From: JAWKWA01 sp041397765
Lineage (GTDB): Bacteria > Pseudomonadota > Alphaproteobacteria > Rhizobiales > Hyphomicrobiaceae
DNA: 64,000 bases
Assembly: GCA_041397765.1 (NCBI GenBank)
Contig: JAWKWA010000002.1
Coordinates: 1-64,000 of the forward strand
Direction of reading: 5' to 3'
The notes beneath the pieces were generated by a model. That model searched no databases. It was not told the origin of the DNA and saw only the letters and a program-made list of their open reading frames with translations. Positions within the stretch are counted from its first letter, which is position 1, and each line of letters begins with the position of its first letter. Positions 18,075 to 26,819 of this stretch are shown piece after piece. The translations under genes and the position numbers were made by a program.

Positions 18075-18252
18075 GGCTGATTCAGATGCTGGCGCGGCGC
18101 GGGCGCTGTTCCGGCCGGGCTGCGATGGCGCATTCCATGCCTCTCCCGCATGAGGAGGACCGTCGCGGCATCGTCCCCAGGGCGAGGACCATGGTCCCCC
18201 CGACCTCCCCACGCCTGGAGGATCGGCCGGACACCGTCCCTTCGTCCAGGCC

Positions 18253-20550
18253 CTATCTCTCGGCGACGCGGCGGAGAACGCCCGTCACCGTCAAGAGTGC
18301 CAGCGAGGTGACCAGCCAGCCGAGCAAGGCATAGATCGCCTTGGCGAAACGCCAGATATCGGGGCCGCGAATCTCGTGGCTCGCCAATAGTCGCCCCTCG
18401 ATCAGCGATGGCCAGCGTAGCGTCATGACGACCGGGTCGTCGGGCCTCGCCGCACGCAGATTGCAGCGCGTCTCCTCATGCAGGTCGAGAATGGGGATCG
18501 CCAGATCGACCGCATAGACCCAGGGCGTGATCTCCGAGCCGCAGGGCGCATCCTCGACGACGGCACGGCGCGTGTCGGCGATGAGGGAGGCCGGACCCTC
18601 GGGCGTCACCGCCACCGTGACCGGCATGGCGTCGAGCACGAGAAGATCGCGCTTGGCGGCGAGCCCGGCGCCGACCGCACCGACGAGGATGAACAGCAGG
18701 AAAGTCAGGAGCGCGCGGCGGGGCGACAGGCCATAGCGGAAGAAGAGCCCATAGAGCCAATAGATCGGCTTGAAGAGCAGCGAGACGCCCATGCTCTCGA
18801 GCCGCATCTTGTAGGACAGGATCGAGCGGGCGTCGCGGCCGGCGCCCTGGGCGGCGAGAACGCTCGCGAGCTGCTCGAAAGGCTGGGGTAAAAAGGTGCC
18901 GGGCGTCGCCCTGCCGCTCGGATATTGCAGAGCGAGCCACATGCGACGGGCACGGGCACCGGTCGCGCTGCGGCTGCCGACCAGCCGCGCCGTCAGCCGG
19001 CCGATCCAGGGAAAGGTCGTGGGCAGGTCGATGCCGCTCGTGTGGTGGGCGAGATGGCCATAGATCAGGCCGTCGAGCTTCAGGCCGACATCGGCGCCCC
19101 AGTTGGTGCCGGCCTGGTCGTTGAGCGTGGTGGCGCGCGTATTGGAGAGATCGAGCGTCATACGCCAGCCTGTCGGGTCCTCGCCGGTCTCGTCATAGCA
19201 GGGACGCCAGAGAATGCCCGGCGGCTCGGGCCACTCGTCGCTCTCCTCGCCGGGATCGAGGTGCAGGCCGTGCATCCACTTGATGAGGAATCGCGGATTG
19301 ACGTGGGTGCGCTGGATTGGATGGACGAGGTAGTCGAGGCCGAGGCCGTGGCATTCGAGCGTGCCGCCGATGCGACAGGAATCGACCGAGATGATGCCGT
19401 TGGCGGCAAAGCGAATGAGCCCGGCGCCACTGACGGCGAGCGGCGTCAGCACGAGATTGCCTTCGATCTCGCTGCCGTCGAGCAGCAGGGCATAGCGCTC
19501 CGGCAGGCCGGCATCGAGCCGGGCGCCACGCATGAACAGCGTGCCGCCGATATGCATGCCGGTCATGTAGATCGGGCCTTCGACGGTGAAGAAGTTGAAC
19601 CGGCCCTCGCCGAGCGATTGTGCCGAGAGCTGGATGGAGCCGCCGATGTCGGCCTGGGTCAGGGTGATCGCGACATCGGGGCGGCCGACGATGTGCGCGC
19701 CAGTCAGCTCGAGATTGGAGGCGGTGCGGAGCCCGTAGAGATGCAGACTGCCAGCCACCAGAAGGCGCTCGAGGGCGTTGCTGCGCAGGAACATGCCACC
19801 GCCGACCCGGGTGTTCTGGGCCGACAGGGCATCGCCGCCGAGGCCATCGAGGGTGGCGCCCTCGGCCCAGACGTCGCCCGAGACCTGGGCGCTGTCGAGG
19901 CGGACGCGCCCGCGTGCGCGGAAGCCCGGATTGAGGCGCACCTCGCCCTCGATGCGGGCATCGGTGAGATCGAGACAATCGCCAAGCTCGGGCGCCTCGA
20001 CCGCGAGCGCGGTGTGGCTGATGAGGAGGCTGCCGTCGATCCGGCAGCCACGGGCGCTGATGGTGCAGGAGGCGACGACGGAAGTCTCGCCGCTCTCGGT
20101 CGGCACGAGATCGAGAACGGAGGAGGACGAGCCGGCGAGATCGACAGCGGAATCGATGCGGGCGCCGTCGAGATTGATGGCGGTGAAGCTGCAGGAACGC
20201 AGCACCAGGCGGGTGAGATGAGCGTGGCGGGCGCTGAGCGTGCCGAGCGTCGAGAATTCGAGGATGATCGGGGGCAGGGCCGCCTCACCGCCGCGGGCGT
20301 CGTCGAGGTCGAGCGTGCCCTCGATCCTGACGAAGCGGAGCCGGAGGCCGGTCGGGGCCACGGTGACGCGATGGCTGGAGCTGTCGGTGAGCGGCAGGCC
20401 GAGCAGCAGGCGGCGGAGAAAATCGGCCTCGACGGGCGTCTCCTCGCCGTTCGTCATGTAGTCGTAGGCGAAATCGGCGACACCGCCAGCGCTCGCCGCT
20501 GCCACGATCAGGCGCTCGGTGAGCCCGAGCGTCTCCCCCGCTTCCGACAT
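18253..20550 (-). CDS. large membrane-anchored protein with beta-helix-like repeats, function unknown
   Basis: The 765-residue product has no named function that I recognise. From about residue 60 to 480 it consists of short repeats such as LRLRFVRIEGTLDLDDA, VEGPIYMTGMHIGGTLFMRG and GSEIEGNLVLTPLAVSG, the pattern of a right-handed beta-helix like that of pentapeptide-repeat proteins and of proteins labelled membrane-associated oxidoreductase in Actinobacteria. Two membrane helices follow near 610-630 and 735-757, enclosing a segment with two Cys. The ATG at 20550 has a very strong GGGAGGAGG site. The gene lies between parS sites 1 and 2. Confidence 0.75.
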   Translation of the reverse strand: MSEAGETLGLTERLIVAAASAGGVADFAYDYMTNGEETPVEADFLRRLLLGLPLTDSSSHRVTVAPTGLRLRFVRIEGTLDLDDARGGEAALPPIILEFSTLGTLSARHAHLTRLVLRSCSFTAINLDGARIDSAVDLAGSSSSVLDLVPTESGETSVVASCTISARGCRIDGSLLISHTALAVEAPELGDCLDLTDARIEGEVRLNPGFRARGRVRLDSAQVSGDVWAEGATLDGLGGDALSAQNTRVGGGMFLRSNALERLLVAGSLHLYGLRTASNLELTGAHIVGRPDVAITLTQADIGGSIQLSAQSLGEGRFNFFTVEGPIYMTGMHIGGTLFMRGARLDAGLPERYALLLDGSEIEGNLVLTPLAVSGAGLIRFAANGIISVDSCRIGGTLECHGLGLDYLVHPIQRTHVNPRFLIKWMHGLHLDPGEESDEWPEPPGILWRPCYDETGEDPTGWRMTLDLSNTRATTLNDQAGTNWGADVGLKLDGLIYGHLAHHTSGIDLPTTFPWIGRLTARLVGSRSATGARARRMWLALQYPSGRATPGTFLPQPFEQLASVLAAQGAGRDARSILSYKMRLESMGVSLLFKPIYWLYGLFFRYGLSPRRALLTFLLFILVGAVGAGLAAKRDLLVLDAMPVTVAVTPEGPASLIADTRRAVVEDAPCGSEITPWVYAVDLAIPILDLHEETRCNLRAARPDDPVVMTLRWPSLIEGRLLASHEIRGPDIWRFAKAIYALLGWLVTSLALLTVTGVLRRVAER

Positions 20551-20618
20551 GCCTCCTCCCGACCGACGTCCCGAGCGGTCGCCCCGGACCGGACCCCCGT
20601 CTTCAGACCCTTCGCGGA

Positions 20619-20631
20619 GTTGTAGCGACTC
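20619..20631 (+). repeat. GTTGTANNGACTC box, copy 3
   Basis: The sequence is GTTGTAGCGACTC. It sits inside the interrupted palindrome GGAGT-N7-ACTCC (20616-20632), 69 bp upstream of the beta-helix gene start. Confidence 0.55.
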
Positions 20632-20837
20632 CTGATCATCGTGCAACGTGGCAGCGGGTGATGGCGCGGGTTTGACGAGGTGACGGCGGAACGAGCCCGG
20701 GGCTCGCGGTCGATGAGGCAAGGGGCCGGTGACGGGCGCGGGGCCTGGTGCTGCGCGTTTCCCGGCGAGGCGGGTGCCAGGGCGCATGATCGCTGGCGCA
20801 ATACTTCGGCTCGACCGGTAAATCCCGGGTGGGCCGG

Positions 20838-20850
20838 GTTGTAACGACTC
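20838..20850 (+). repeat. GTTGTANNGACTC box, copy 4
   Basis: The sequence is GTTGTAACGACTC. It ends 46 bp before parS site 2, exactly the spacing between copy 2 and parS site 1. Confidence 0.55.
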
Positions 20851-20896
20851 CGGAACCGATGACACCGGGCCCAGGGGATGGGGGAAATACTCTTCC

Positions 20897-20912
20897 TGTT
20901 TCACGTGAAACA
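20897..20912. other. parS site 2
   Basis: TGTTTCACGTGAAACA is a perfect 16-bp palindrome and an exact parS consensus. It lies in the mnmG upstream region. Confidence 0.94.
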
Positions 20913-20968
20913 GCGTGATTCATGGTCGAGAGCGAGGGGAGGGCGACGCGAGGACTCTCCGCGAAGCA

Positions 20969-20986
20969 TCCTCCCCATGGGGAGGA
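20969..20986. repeat. perfect 18-bp palindrome upstream of mnmG
   Basis: TCCTCCCCATGGGGAGGA reads the same on both strands. A weaker relative, CCCCAAGCTGGGGA, lies at 21037-21050, and both are preceded by GCATCCTC. It could be an operator or a dispersed repeat. Confidence 0.5.
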
Positions 20987-21152
20987 CTCGCGGGAATCGA
21001 ACCTCCCCACCTCCAGGACTCGTCAAGGCGCATCCTCCCCAAGCTGGGGATATCGCCGGAGGGGGTTTCGCGCGGGCCGGGGAGGCCGCGATCCGTTTGC
21101 CGTCCGGGCCGGGCTCCTGTAGCTTGGCCGCCATTCGGACAAGCAACAGGGA

Positions 21153-23078
21153 ATGGTCGGGCGCGCCATGGCGGCGAGGTCTTTCGACGTGATCGTGGTC
21201 GGTGGTGGCCATGCCGGCTGTGAGGCGGCGGCAGCGGCTGCGCGGGTCGGCGCGCGCGTCGCGCTCGTCACGCATCGGTTCCAGACGATCGGCGAGATGA
21301 GCTGCAATCCGGCGATCGGGGGGCTCGGCAAGGGTCACCTGGTGCGGGAGATCGATGCGCTCGACGGGCTGATGGGGCGGGTCGCCGATCGGGCCGGTAT
21401 CCAGTTTCGCATGCTCAATCGCTCCAAGGGGCCGGCGGTGCAGGGACCGCGGGCGCAGGCCGACCGCCGGCTCTATCGCGTGGCCATGCAGTCGGCGATC
21501 CGTGCGACCGAAGGCCTCGAGGTGATCGAGGGCGGCGTCGGCGACCTCAGGATCGAGGCGGGCCGCGTGACAGGCGTTGCCATGGAAGGCGGCGAGGTGC
21601 TCGGGGCCGGAGCGGTCGTGCTGACCGCCGGCACTTTCCTCAACGGCCTCATCCATGTCGGCGCGGAGAAGACGCCGGCCGGCCGGGTGGGCGAGGCGCC
21701 GGCGCGCGGCCTGTCGGAGCGGCTCGCCGGGTTGGGTCTGCAACTCGGGCGCCTCAAGACCGGCACTCCGGCGCGACTCGATGGGCGGACGATCGACTGG
21801 GAACGGCTGGAGATACAACAAGGCGACGATCCGCCCGAGCCGTTCTCGTACCTGACGCAGCGCATCGAGACACCACAGGTCGTCTGCCACATCACGCATA
21901 CGACCGAGGCGACCCATCGCATCATCGCCGACAATCTCCACCGCTCGGCGATGTATTCGGGCGAGATCAAGGGTGTCGGCCCGCGCTACTGCCCCTCGAT
22001 CGAGGACAAGGTGGTGCGGTTCCGCGACCGCGGCGCACATCAGATCTTTCTCGAGCCCGAAGGTCTCGACGATCCGACGGTCTATCCGAACGGCATCTCG
22101 ACCTCGCTGCCCGAGGACGTCCAACACGCCTTCCTTCGGACGATCCCAGGGCTCGAGGCCGTCAGGGTGCTGAGACCGGGCTATGCCATCGAGTACGATC
22201 ATGTCGATCCGCGCGGCCTGACGCCGGCACTGATGGTCCGCGCGGTGAAAGGGCTCTACCTGGCAGGGCAGATCAACGGCACGACGGGCTATGAAGAGGC
22301 AGCGGCGCAGGGGCTGTTGGCGGGCATCAATGCCGCGCTGGCGGCGGGAGCGGTTGCCGGCGACGGGCGATCGGGCGAAGGGCTGCAATTCAGCCGCGCG
22401 GATGGCTATCTCGGTGTCATGATCGATGATCTGGTGAGCCGCGGGGTGAGCGAGCCCTACCGGATGTTCACCTCGCGAGCCGAGTACCGTCTCAGCCTCA
22501 GAGCCGACAATGCCGACCGACGCCTGACCCCCATCGGCCTTCGCACCGGTTGTGTCGGACGGGAGCGGGCCGCGGCCTTTGCCGCCAAGATGGCCGCTTT
22601 CAATGCCGGCGAGGTGCTGCTCTCGGCTCTGTCGCTGACACCCGACGAGGCACTGAGGCACGGGCTCTCGGTCAATCGCGACGGTCGACGGCGGACAGCC
22701 TTCGAGCTCCTGTCGCTGCCGGGGGTCGATCTCGCCCGGCTCGCGGCGATCTGGCCGGAGATCGGCGGGATCACGCCGGGCATCGGCGCGGCCCTGGCGA
22801 CGGATGCGCGCTATGCCGTCTATCTCGAGCGGCAGGCGGAGGACGTGTCGCAGTTGCGGCGCGACGAGGCGGTGAGTCTCGGGGAGGAGCTCGATTATGG
22901 AGCAATCGCCGGCCTATCGGCGGAACTGAGGCAGAAGCTCGAGCGGGCGCGACCGGCGACGCTCGGCCAAGCCGGCCGGATCGATGGCATGACGCCGGCA
23001 GCGCTGATGCTTCTGCTCGCTCATGCCCATCGCCGATCACGCGGGCGGCGTGCCACCGGCGAGGGCCGGCCGACGTGA
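21153..23078 (+). CDS. mnmG: tRNA uridine-5-carboxymethylaminomethyl(34) synthesis enzyme MnmG
   Basis: MnmG (GidA) is the FAD- and NADH-dependent partner of MnmE in wobble-uridine modification. The 641-residue product has the FAD-binding VVGGGHAGCEAA (15-26), MSCNPAIGGLGKGHLVREIDA, RLKTGTPARL, and the C-terminal FTSRAEYRLSLRADNADRRLT. Length is normal. The start is uncertain between ATG 21153 and ATG 21168; neither has an ideally spaced ribosome-binding site. The stop overlaps the rsmG start as TGATG. mnmG-rsmG-parA-parB is the standard origin-proximal order. Confidence 0.97.
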   Translation: MVGRAMAARSFDVIVVGGGHAGCEAAAAAARVGARVALVTHRFQTIGEMSCNPAIGGLGKGHLVREIDALDGLMGRVADRAGIQFRMLNRSKGPAVQGPRAQADRRLYRVAMQSAIRATEGLEVIEGGVGDLRIEAGRVTGVAMEGGEVLGAGAVVLTAGTFLNGLIHVGAEKTPAGRVGEAPARGLSERLAGLGLQLGRLKTGTPARLDGRTIDWERLEIQQGDDPPEPFSYLTQRIETPQVVCHITHTTEATHRIIADNLHRSAMYSGEIKGVGPRYCPSIEDKVVRFRDRGAHQIFLEPEGLDDPTVYPNGISTSLPEDVQHAFLRTIPGLEAVRVLRPGYAIEYDHVDPRGLTPALMVRAVKGLYLAGQINGTTGYEEAAAQGLLAGINAALAAGAVAGDGRSGEGLQFSRADGYLGVMIDDLVSRGVSEPYRMFTSRAEYRLSLRADNADRRLTPIGLRTGCVGRERAAAFAAKMAAFNAGEVLLSALSLTPDEALRHGLSVNRDGRRRTAFELLSLPGVDLARLAAIWPEIGGITPGIGAALATDARYAVYLERQAEDVSQLRRDEAVSLGEELDYGAIAGLSAELRQKLERARPATLGQAGRIDGMTPAALMLLLAHAHRRSRGRRATGEGRPT

Positions 23079-23752
23079 TGTCGAAGCGTTCGGGCAATGG
23101 GAGCGAGGAGAGGGTCGACGGCCCCGAGGCGTTCCGGGCGGCCTTCGGCGTTTCACGTGAAACAGCCGAGCGGCTGACACTCTATGCCGCGCTCCTCGGG
23201 CGCTGGTCGAAAGTGCAGGATCTGGTAGCGCCGGGCACGCTGACCGAAATCTGGAGCCGGCATTTCGCCGACAGCGCGCAGCTCCTGGCGCTCATCCCCG
23301 AAGAGGCGCGGGTCTTGGTCGATCTGGGAACGGGGGCGGGCTTTCCCGGCCTCGTCATCGCCATTCTGGCGGCGGAGCGCGGCGGGGCGGGGCTCGAGGT
23401 TCACCTCGTCGAGAGCAATGGTCGCAAGTGTTCCTTCCTGCGCGACGTGGCGCGGCAGACCGGGGCCTTTGTGGAAATTCACGCGACGCGGATCGAAAAT
23501 GTCGCGAGTCAGCGTATAGTCTCCGCTGCCGATGTCGTTACGGCGCGTGCACTTGCGCCGCTCGATCGGTTGCTCGGCCTGGCCGAGCCGCTGATGGGCG
23601 CGCAGGCCTTGGGGTTGTTTGCGAAGGGGCGGGATTTCGCCTCGGAGATCGAGAGTGCCGGGCGATCCTGGGCTTTCGAGCTGACGGCCCATATCAGCCG
23701 GACGGATCCCGATTCGCGGATCCTGGCGGTCCGGCGGCCGGTGAGACGGTGA
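23078..23752 (+). CDS. rsmG: 16S rRNA (guanine(527)-N(7))-methyltransferase RsmG
   Basis: RsmG (GidB) methylates G527 of 16S rRNA using S-adenosylmethionine. The 224-residue product has the SAM-binding motif VDLGTGAGFPGL (81-92) and the family blocks WSRHFADSAQL, LVESNGRKCSFLRDV and VTARALAPLDRLL. Translation is coupled to mnmG by the TGATG overlap. The codons for Val25-Ser-Arg-Glu-Thr29 form parS site 3, so coding and centromere functions share the same DNA. Confidence 0.95.
   Translation: MSKRSGNGSEERVDGPEAFRAAFGVSRETAERLTLYAALLGRWSKVQDLVAPGTLTEIWSRHFADSAQLLALIPEEARVLVDLGTGAGFPGLVIAILAAERGGAGLEVHLVESNGRKCSFLRDVARQTGAFVEIHATRIENVASQRIVSAADVVTARALAPLDRLLGLAEPLMGAQALGLFAKGRDFASEIESAGRSWAFELTAHISRTDPDSRILAVRRPVRR
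23149..23164. other. parS site 3, inside rsmG
   Basis: CGTTTCACGTGAAACA differs from the consensus only at its first base. It lies within the rsmG coding sequence (codons about 24-29) and is the site closest to parAB. Confidence 0.88.
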
Positions 23753-23774
23753 TCGAGACGACTGGAGCAAGACA

Positions 23775-24608
23775 GTGACTGGACCGGCAATGGGCCCGCG
23801 GGGTCTGCGCGTGATCGCCGTCGTCAATCAGAAGGGCGGCGTCGGCAAGACCACCACCGCCATCAATCTCGGCACCGCGCTGGCGGCCATCGACGAGCGG
23901 GTGCTGATCGTCGATCTCGATCCGCAAGGCAATGCCTCGACGGGGCTCGGCGTGCAGCCGGGGCAACGGCACATCACCACCTATGACGTGCTGACGACGC
24001 GGGCCTCGCTTGGCCAGGCGGCGGTCGGAACGTCGGTGAAGGGCCTCTCGATCGTGCCCGCCACCAGCGATCTGGTGGGCCTGGAGAGCGAGCTGCTCGG
24101 CACTGCAAATCGCAATTTCCGCCTGAGAGACGCCATCGCCGCGCTGATCGCGATGCAGCGGTCTCGCCCGGAAGAGGTGCCCTACAGCTACATCCTGATC
24201 GATTGCCCGCCGTCGCTGAACACGCTGACCGTCAATGCCATGGCGGCGGCCGACTCGGTGCTGGTGCCGGTGCAATGCGAGTTCTTCGCGCTCGAGGGCA
24301 TCTCTCAGCTCAAGGAGACGATCGACGGCGTCAGGGCGTCGCTCAACCCCAAGCTCGACATCCATGGCGTCGTGCTGACGATGCACGATCCGCGCGCCAA
24401 GCTGTCGGGCGACGTGGTGCGCGACGTCAGGGCGTTCTTCGGCGACAAGGTCTACTCGACCATCATTCCGCGCAACGTGAAGCTGGCGGAGGCGCCCTCG
24501 CACGGTCAGCCGATCCTGTCCTACGACATCAAGAGTCCGGGCAGCCAGGCATATGTGAAGCTCGCCGAGGAGATCATCCTGCGCGAGCGGCGGTATCAGG
24601 CGGCGTAG
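23775..24608 (+). CDS. parA: chromosome partitioning ATPase ParA
   Basis: ParA is the deviant-Walker ATPase that binds DNA non-specifically and moves ParB-parS complexes apart. The 277-residue product has the signature KGGVGKTT (20-27), VLIVDLDPQGNASTGLG, and ILIDCPPSLNTLTVNA. No N-terminal DNA-binding domain is present, so it is the chromosomal Soj type. A GTG start at 23775 is favoured because GGAG lies about 10 nt upstream; ATG 23790 is the alternative. It follows rsmG by 22 bp and precedes parB by 134 bp. Confidence 0.96.
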   Translation: MTGPAMGPRGLRVIAVVNQKGGVGKTTTAINLGTALAAIDERVLIVDLDPQGNASTGLGVQPGQRHITTYDVLTTRASLGQAAVGTSVKGLSIVPATSDLVGLESELLGTANRNFRLRDAIAALIAMQRSRPEEVPYSYILIDCPPSLNTLTVNAMAAADSVLVPVQCEFFALEGISQLKETIDGVRASLNPKLDIHGVVLTMHDPRAKLSGDVVRDVRAFFGDKVYSTIIPRNVKLAEAPSHGQPILSYDIKSPGSQAYVKLAEEIILRERRYQAA

Positions 24609-24742
24609 TGGCGGCGGCCGCTGCGCGCGGTCCTGTGTGACAAGTCCAGCGTCGCAATGTCCCGAATTGTCAGATTGGCGGCCCGTCGGCTGGATGTCCC
24701 GTGGGGGGTCCGCTTCCGGTCGCAGTCCCGAAAGGAAACGGC

Positions 24743-25633
24743 ATGTCCATGGCCGCACCCGCTCCGCGCAGCCGCCTCGGCCGTGGCCTCGCTTCGCTGA
24801 TCGGTGATTCGCAGGGCGGCGCCGAGGAGCGGCTGCCCTCCGAGGGTCTGCAGAAGGTCGTGCCGATCGAGCTGGTCAAGTCGAGCCCGCTCAATCCGCG
24901 TCAGACCTTCGGCGAGGAGGAGCTCGACGAGCTCGCCTCCTCGATCCGCGAGCGTGGGCTGGTGCAGCCCCTGGTCGTGCGGGCCGATCCGGCCGTGCCC
25001 GGCCAGTACGAGATCGTCGCCGGCGAGCGGCGCTGGCGGGCGGCCCAGCGGGCCGGGGTGTCGCGCATTCCGGTGATCGTGCGCGAGCTCGGCGACAAGG
25101 AAATGCTCGAGCTGGCGATCATCGAGAACGTCCAGCGAAGCGACCTGAACGCCATCGAGGAGGCGCGGGGCTATCGCGAGCTGGTCGATCGTTTCGGCTA
25201 CAACCAGGACGATCTCGCCCAGATCATCGGCAAGAGCCGGCCGCATCTGGCCAATACGCTGCGCCTGCTGAAGCTGCCGGAGAGCGTTCAGCGGATGGTG
25301 CAGGACGGCCGGCTGACGGCGGGGCACGGCCGGGCGCTGGTCGGACGCGGCGATGCCGAGGCGCTCGCCGGGCAGATCATCGAGAAGGGTCTCAATGTGC
25401 GCGAGGCCGAGGCGCTGGTTCAGCGGCTCGACGCGGGGCCGGCGGGCGAGCGGCGCAAGCGCGACAAGGATGCCGACACGGCGGCCTTCGAGAAGGAGCT
25501 GATGGAGGCGCTCGGGCTGAAAGTCGAGGTGAAGCGGGGCTCGGGCGAGTCGGGCGTGCTGTCGATCCGCTACCGCAACTACGACCAGCTCGAATATCTG
25601 CGCCTGAGGCTGTTGGGCGGGGGCGAGAGCTGA
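24743..25633 (+). CDS. parB: chromosome partitioning CTPase ParB
   Basis: ParB binds parS, hydrolyses CTP and spreads as a clamp along DNA. The 296-residue product has the N-terminal ParA-contact motif LGRGLASLIGD (12-22), the CTP-binding GERRWRA (94-100), ENVQRSDLNAIEEARGY, and a helix-turn-helix with IIGKSRPHLANTLRLLKLP, followed by a linker and a C-terminal dimer domain. AAAGGA precedes the chosen ATG at 24743. It is convergent with holA, with an 18-bp gap. Three parS sites lie 1.6-6.7 kb upstream. Confidence 0.97.
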   Translation: MSMAAPAPRSRLGRGLASLIGDSQGGAEERLPSEGLQKVVPIELVKSSPLNPRQTFGEEELDELASSIRERGLVQPLVVRADPAVPGQYEIVAGERRWRAAQRAGVSRIPVIVRELGDKEMLELAIIENVQRSDLNAIEEARGYRELVDRFGYNQDDLAQIIGKSRPHLANTLRLLKLPESVQRMVQDGRLTAGHGRALVGRGDAEALAGQIIEKGLNVREAEALVQRLDAGPAGERRKRDKDADTAAFEKELMEALGLKVEVKRGSGESGVLSIRYRNYDQLEYLRLRLLGGGES

Positions 25634-25651
25634 CGGGCTCGTCGATCGGGC

Positions 25652-26680
25652 TCAGGCAGGCCTTTTCGTCAGCAGGGTGAGGTCGATCAGAAGACGCTCC
25701 GTCAGCTCGCGCTCGAGTCTCGAGGTGACGCGGGCCTGGAAGGCGGCGCGATCGGCGAGCCGGAGCGCTTCGGAGAGCCGCGCAAGTGTCCAGCGGCGGG
25801 CCTGGCCGGCGACCGCATCCTGCTGCTTGAAATGTACGGGTGGGCGCAGGCTGCGCATCACCTGGTCGCCGGGCTTGCCGGCATCGAGGCCGGCTCTGAT
25901 CTGCTGCAGGCGCGTCAGATGCCGGATCACGGCGAGCACGATCATCTGCGGGGAATCGCCGGCGGCCACGGCCTTGTCGAGCTCTTTGAGGGCGTGGTCG
26001 CCGCCTCGCCGGCAAAGGCCGCGAGGACGATCCGGTCGGTCGCCTGCTCGGAGGCGTCGCCGACGATGGCATCAATATCCTCGAGCGTGGCCTCGCCATT
26101 CTCGCCGACATAGAGGGCGAGCTTCGAGCTCGCCACGCGAGAGCGCGCGGTCGGCGCCGAGCAGGCCGAGCAGATGGCTCTCGGCACCGGGGGCGAAGCG
26201 GATGCGTCCCGCGGTCATGACCTCGCGCGCGAGGTTCCTCAGGGCATCGGGCTCGTCGGCGTAGCAGGCGACGGCTGCTGCGGTTGCGGCCTTGGCAAAG
26301 GCGGCGCGCAGCTTGGAATCGGGCTTCAGGTTGCCAGCCTCGACGATGAGAAGGGCCTCGAGGGGGCCGCCGTCGAGAAGATCGGTGACGAGGTCGGGCT
26401 TGGTGAGGCTCGGGGCGAGGAAACGCACGGCATTGCGGCCGCCAAACATCGGTAGCGTGCGCAACTCGACGGCGAGGCGATCGGGCGAGGCCGAAACGTC
26501 GTCCTCGGTGAGGCGAAGCACCTCGCCGGGGGGCGATTGACCGGCGGCATAGGCGGTGGCGAGACGCTCGCCCCGCTCGGAAACGAGGCCCGGGTCGGTG
26601 CCGTAGAACAGGACGGCGACGATCTCGCGCGGGAGCTGGCGAAGGAAGCGGTCCGCCTGATGGGCCTTGACGTCGGTCAC
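25652..26680 (-). pseudogene. holA: DNA polymerase III subunit delta HolA, split by two frameshifts
   Basis: HolA loads the sliding clamp as part of the clamp-loader complex and is normally essential. Similarity starts at GTG 26680 (VTDVKAHQADRFLRQLP) and includes AVLFYGTDPGLVSERGERLA. It leaves this frame after LSRGELE near 26122-26128, continues as KLALYVGENGEATLEDIDAIVG in the next frame, and returns near 26000-26008 with DHALKELDKAVAAGDSP to the normal C-terminus ending at 25652. The first shift needs two bases restored (or one removed); the second needs one base restored. Uninterrupted reading would stop at 26072. Sequencing error is quite possible because the gene should be essential. 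Confidence 0.85.
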
Positions 26681-26819
26681 GGCGCAGTTCCCATCACGTT
26701 CCGGGTGTGAATTGGTGTTCCCGGTTTGGAGGTGGACCGGCCGGATCGCGACACCGCGATGACCGGCGAGCAGGGCCAAGGCCGCCGGGGCGATGGGCCC
26801 GAAGAAGCCGTCCGTGCCG

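Larger units (their letters stand above)
17878..18252. other. gene-free gap carrying parS site 1 and two GTTGTATAGACTC boxes
   Basis: This 375-bp stretch between the Smr gene and the convergent beta-helix protein has no convincing ORF. It holds two exact 14-bp direct repeats GGTTGTATAGACTC (17915-17928 and 17999-18012) 84 bp apart, then parS site 1 at 18059-18074. Confidence 0.7.
20551..21152. other. gene-free gap carrying parS site 2, two GTTGTA-type boxes and palindromes
   Basis: This 602-bp gap between the divergent beta-helix gene and mnmG has no credible ORF. It contains two GTTGTANNGACTC boxes (20619-20631, 20838-20850), parS site 2 (20897-20912), an 18-bp palindrome (20969-20986) and a 12-bp direct repeat GCATCCTCCCCA (20966-20977, 21030-21041). 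Confidence 0.7.

Noticed and set aside
18925..20625. A 566-codon plus-strand frame opposite the beta-helix protein
   Set aside because: The minus-strand frame has repeats, membrane helices and a strong ribosome-binding site, while the plus frame is low-complexity.
21000..21060. A tRNA-like stretch (GGGAATCGAACC) upstream of mnmG
   Set aside because: No acceptor, D or anticodon arms can be folded around it.
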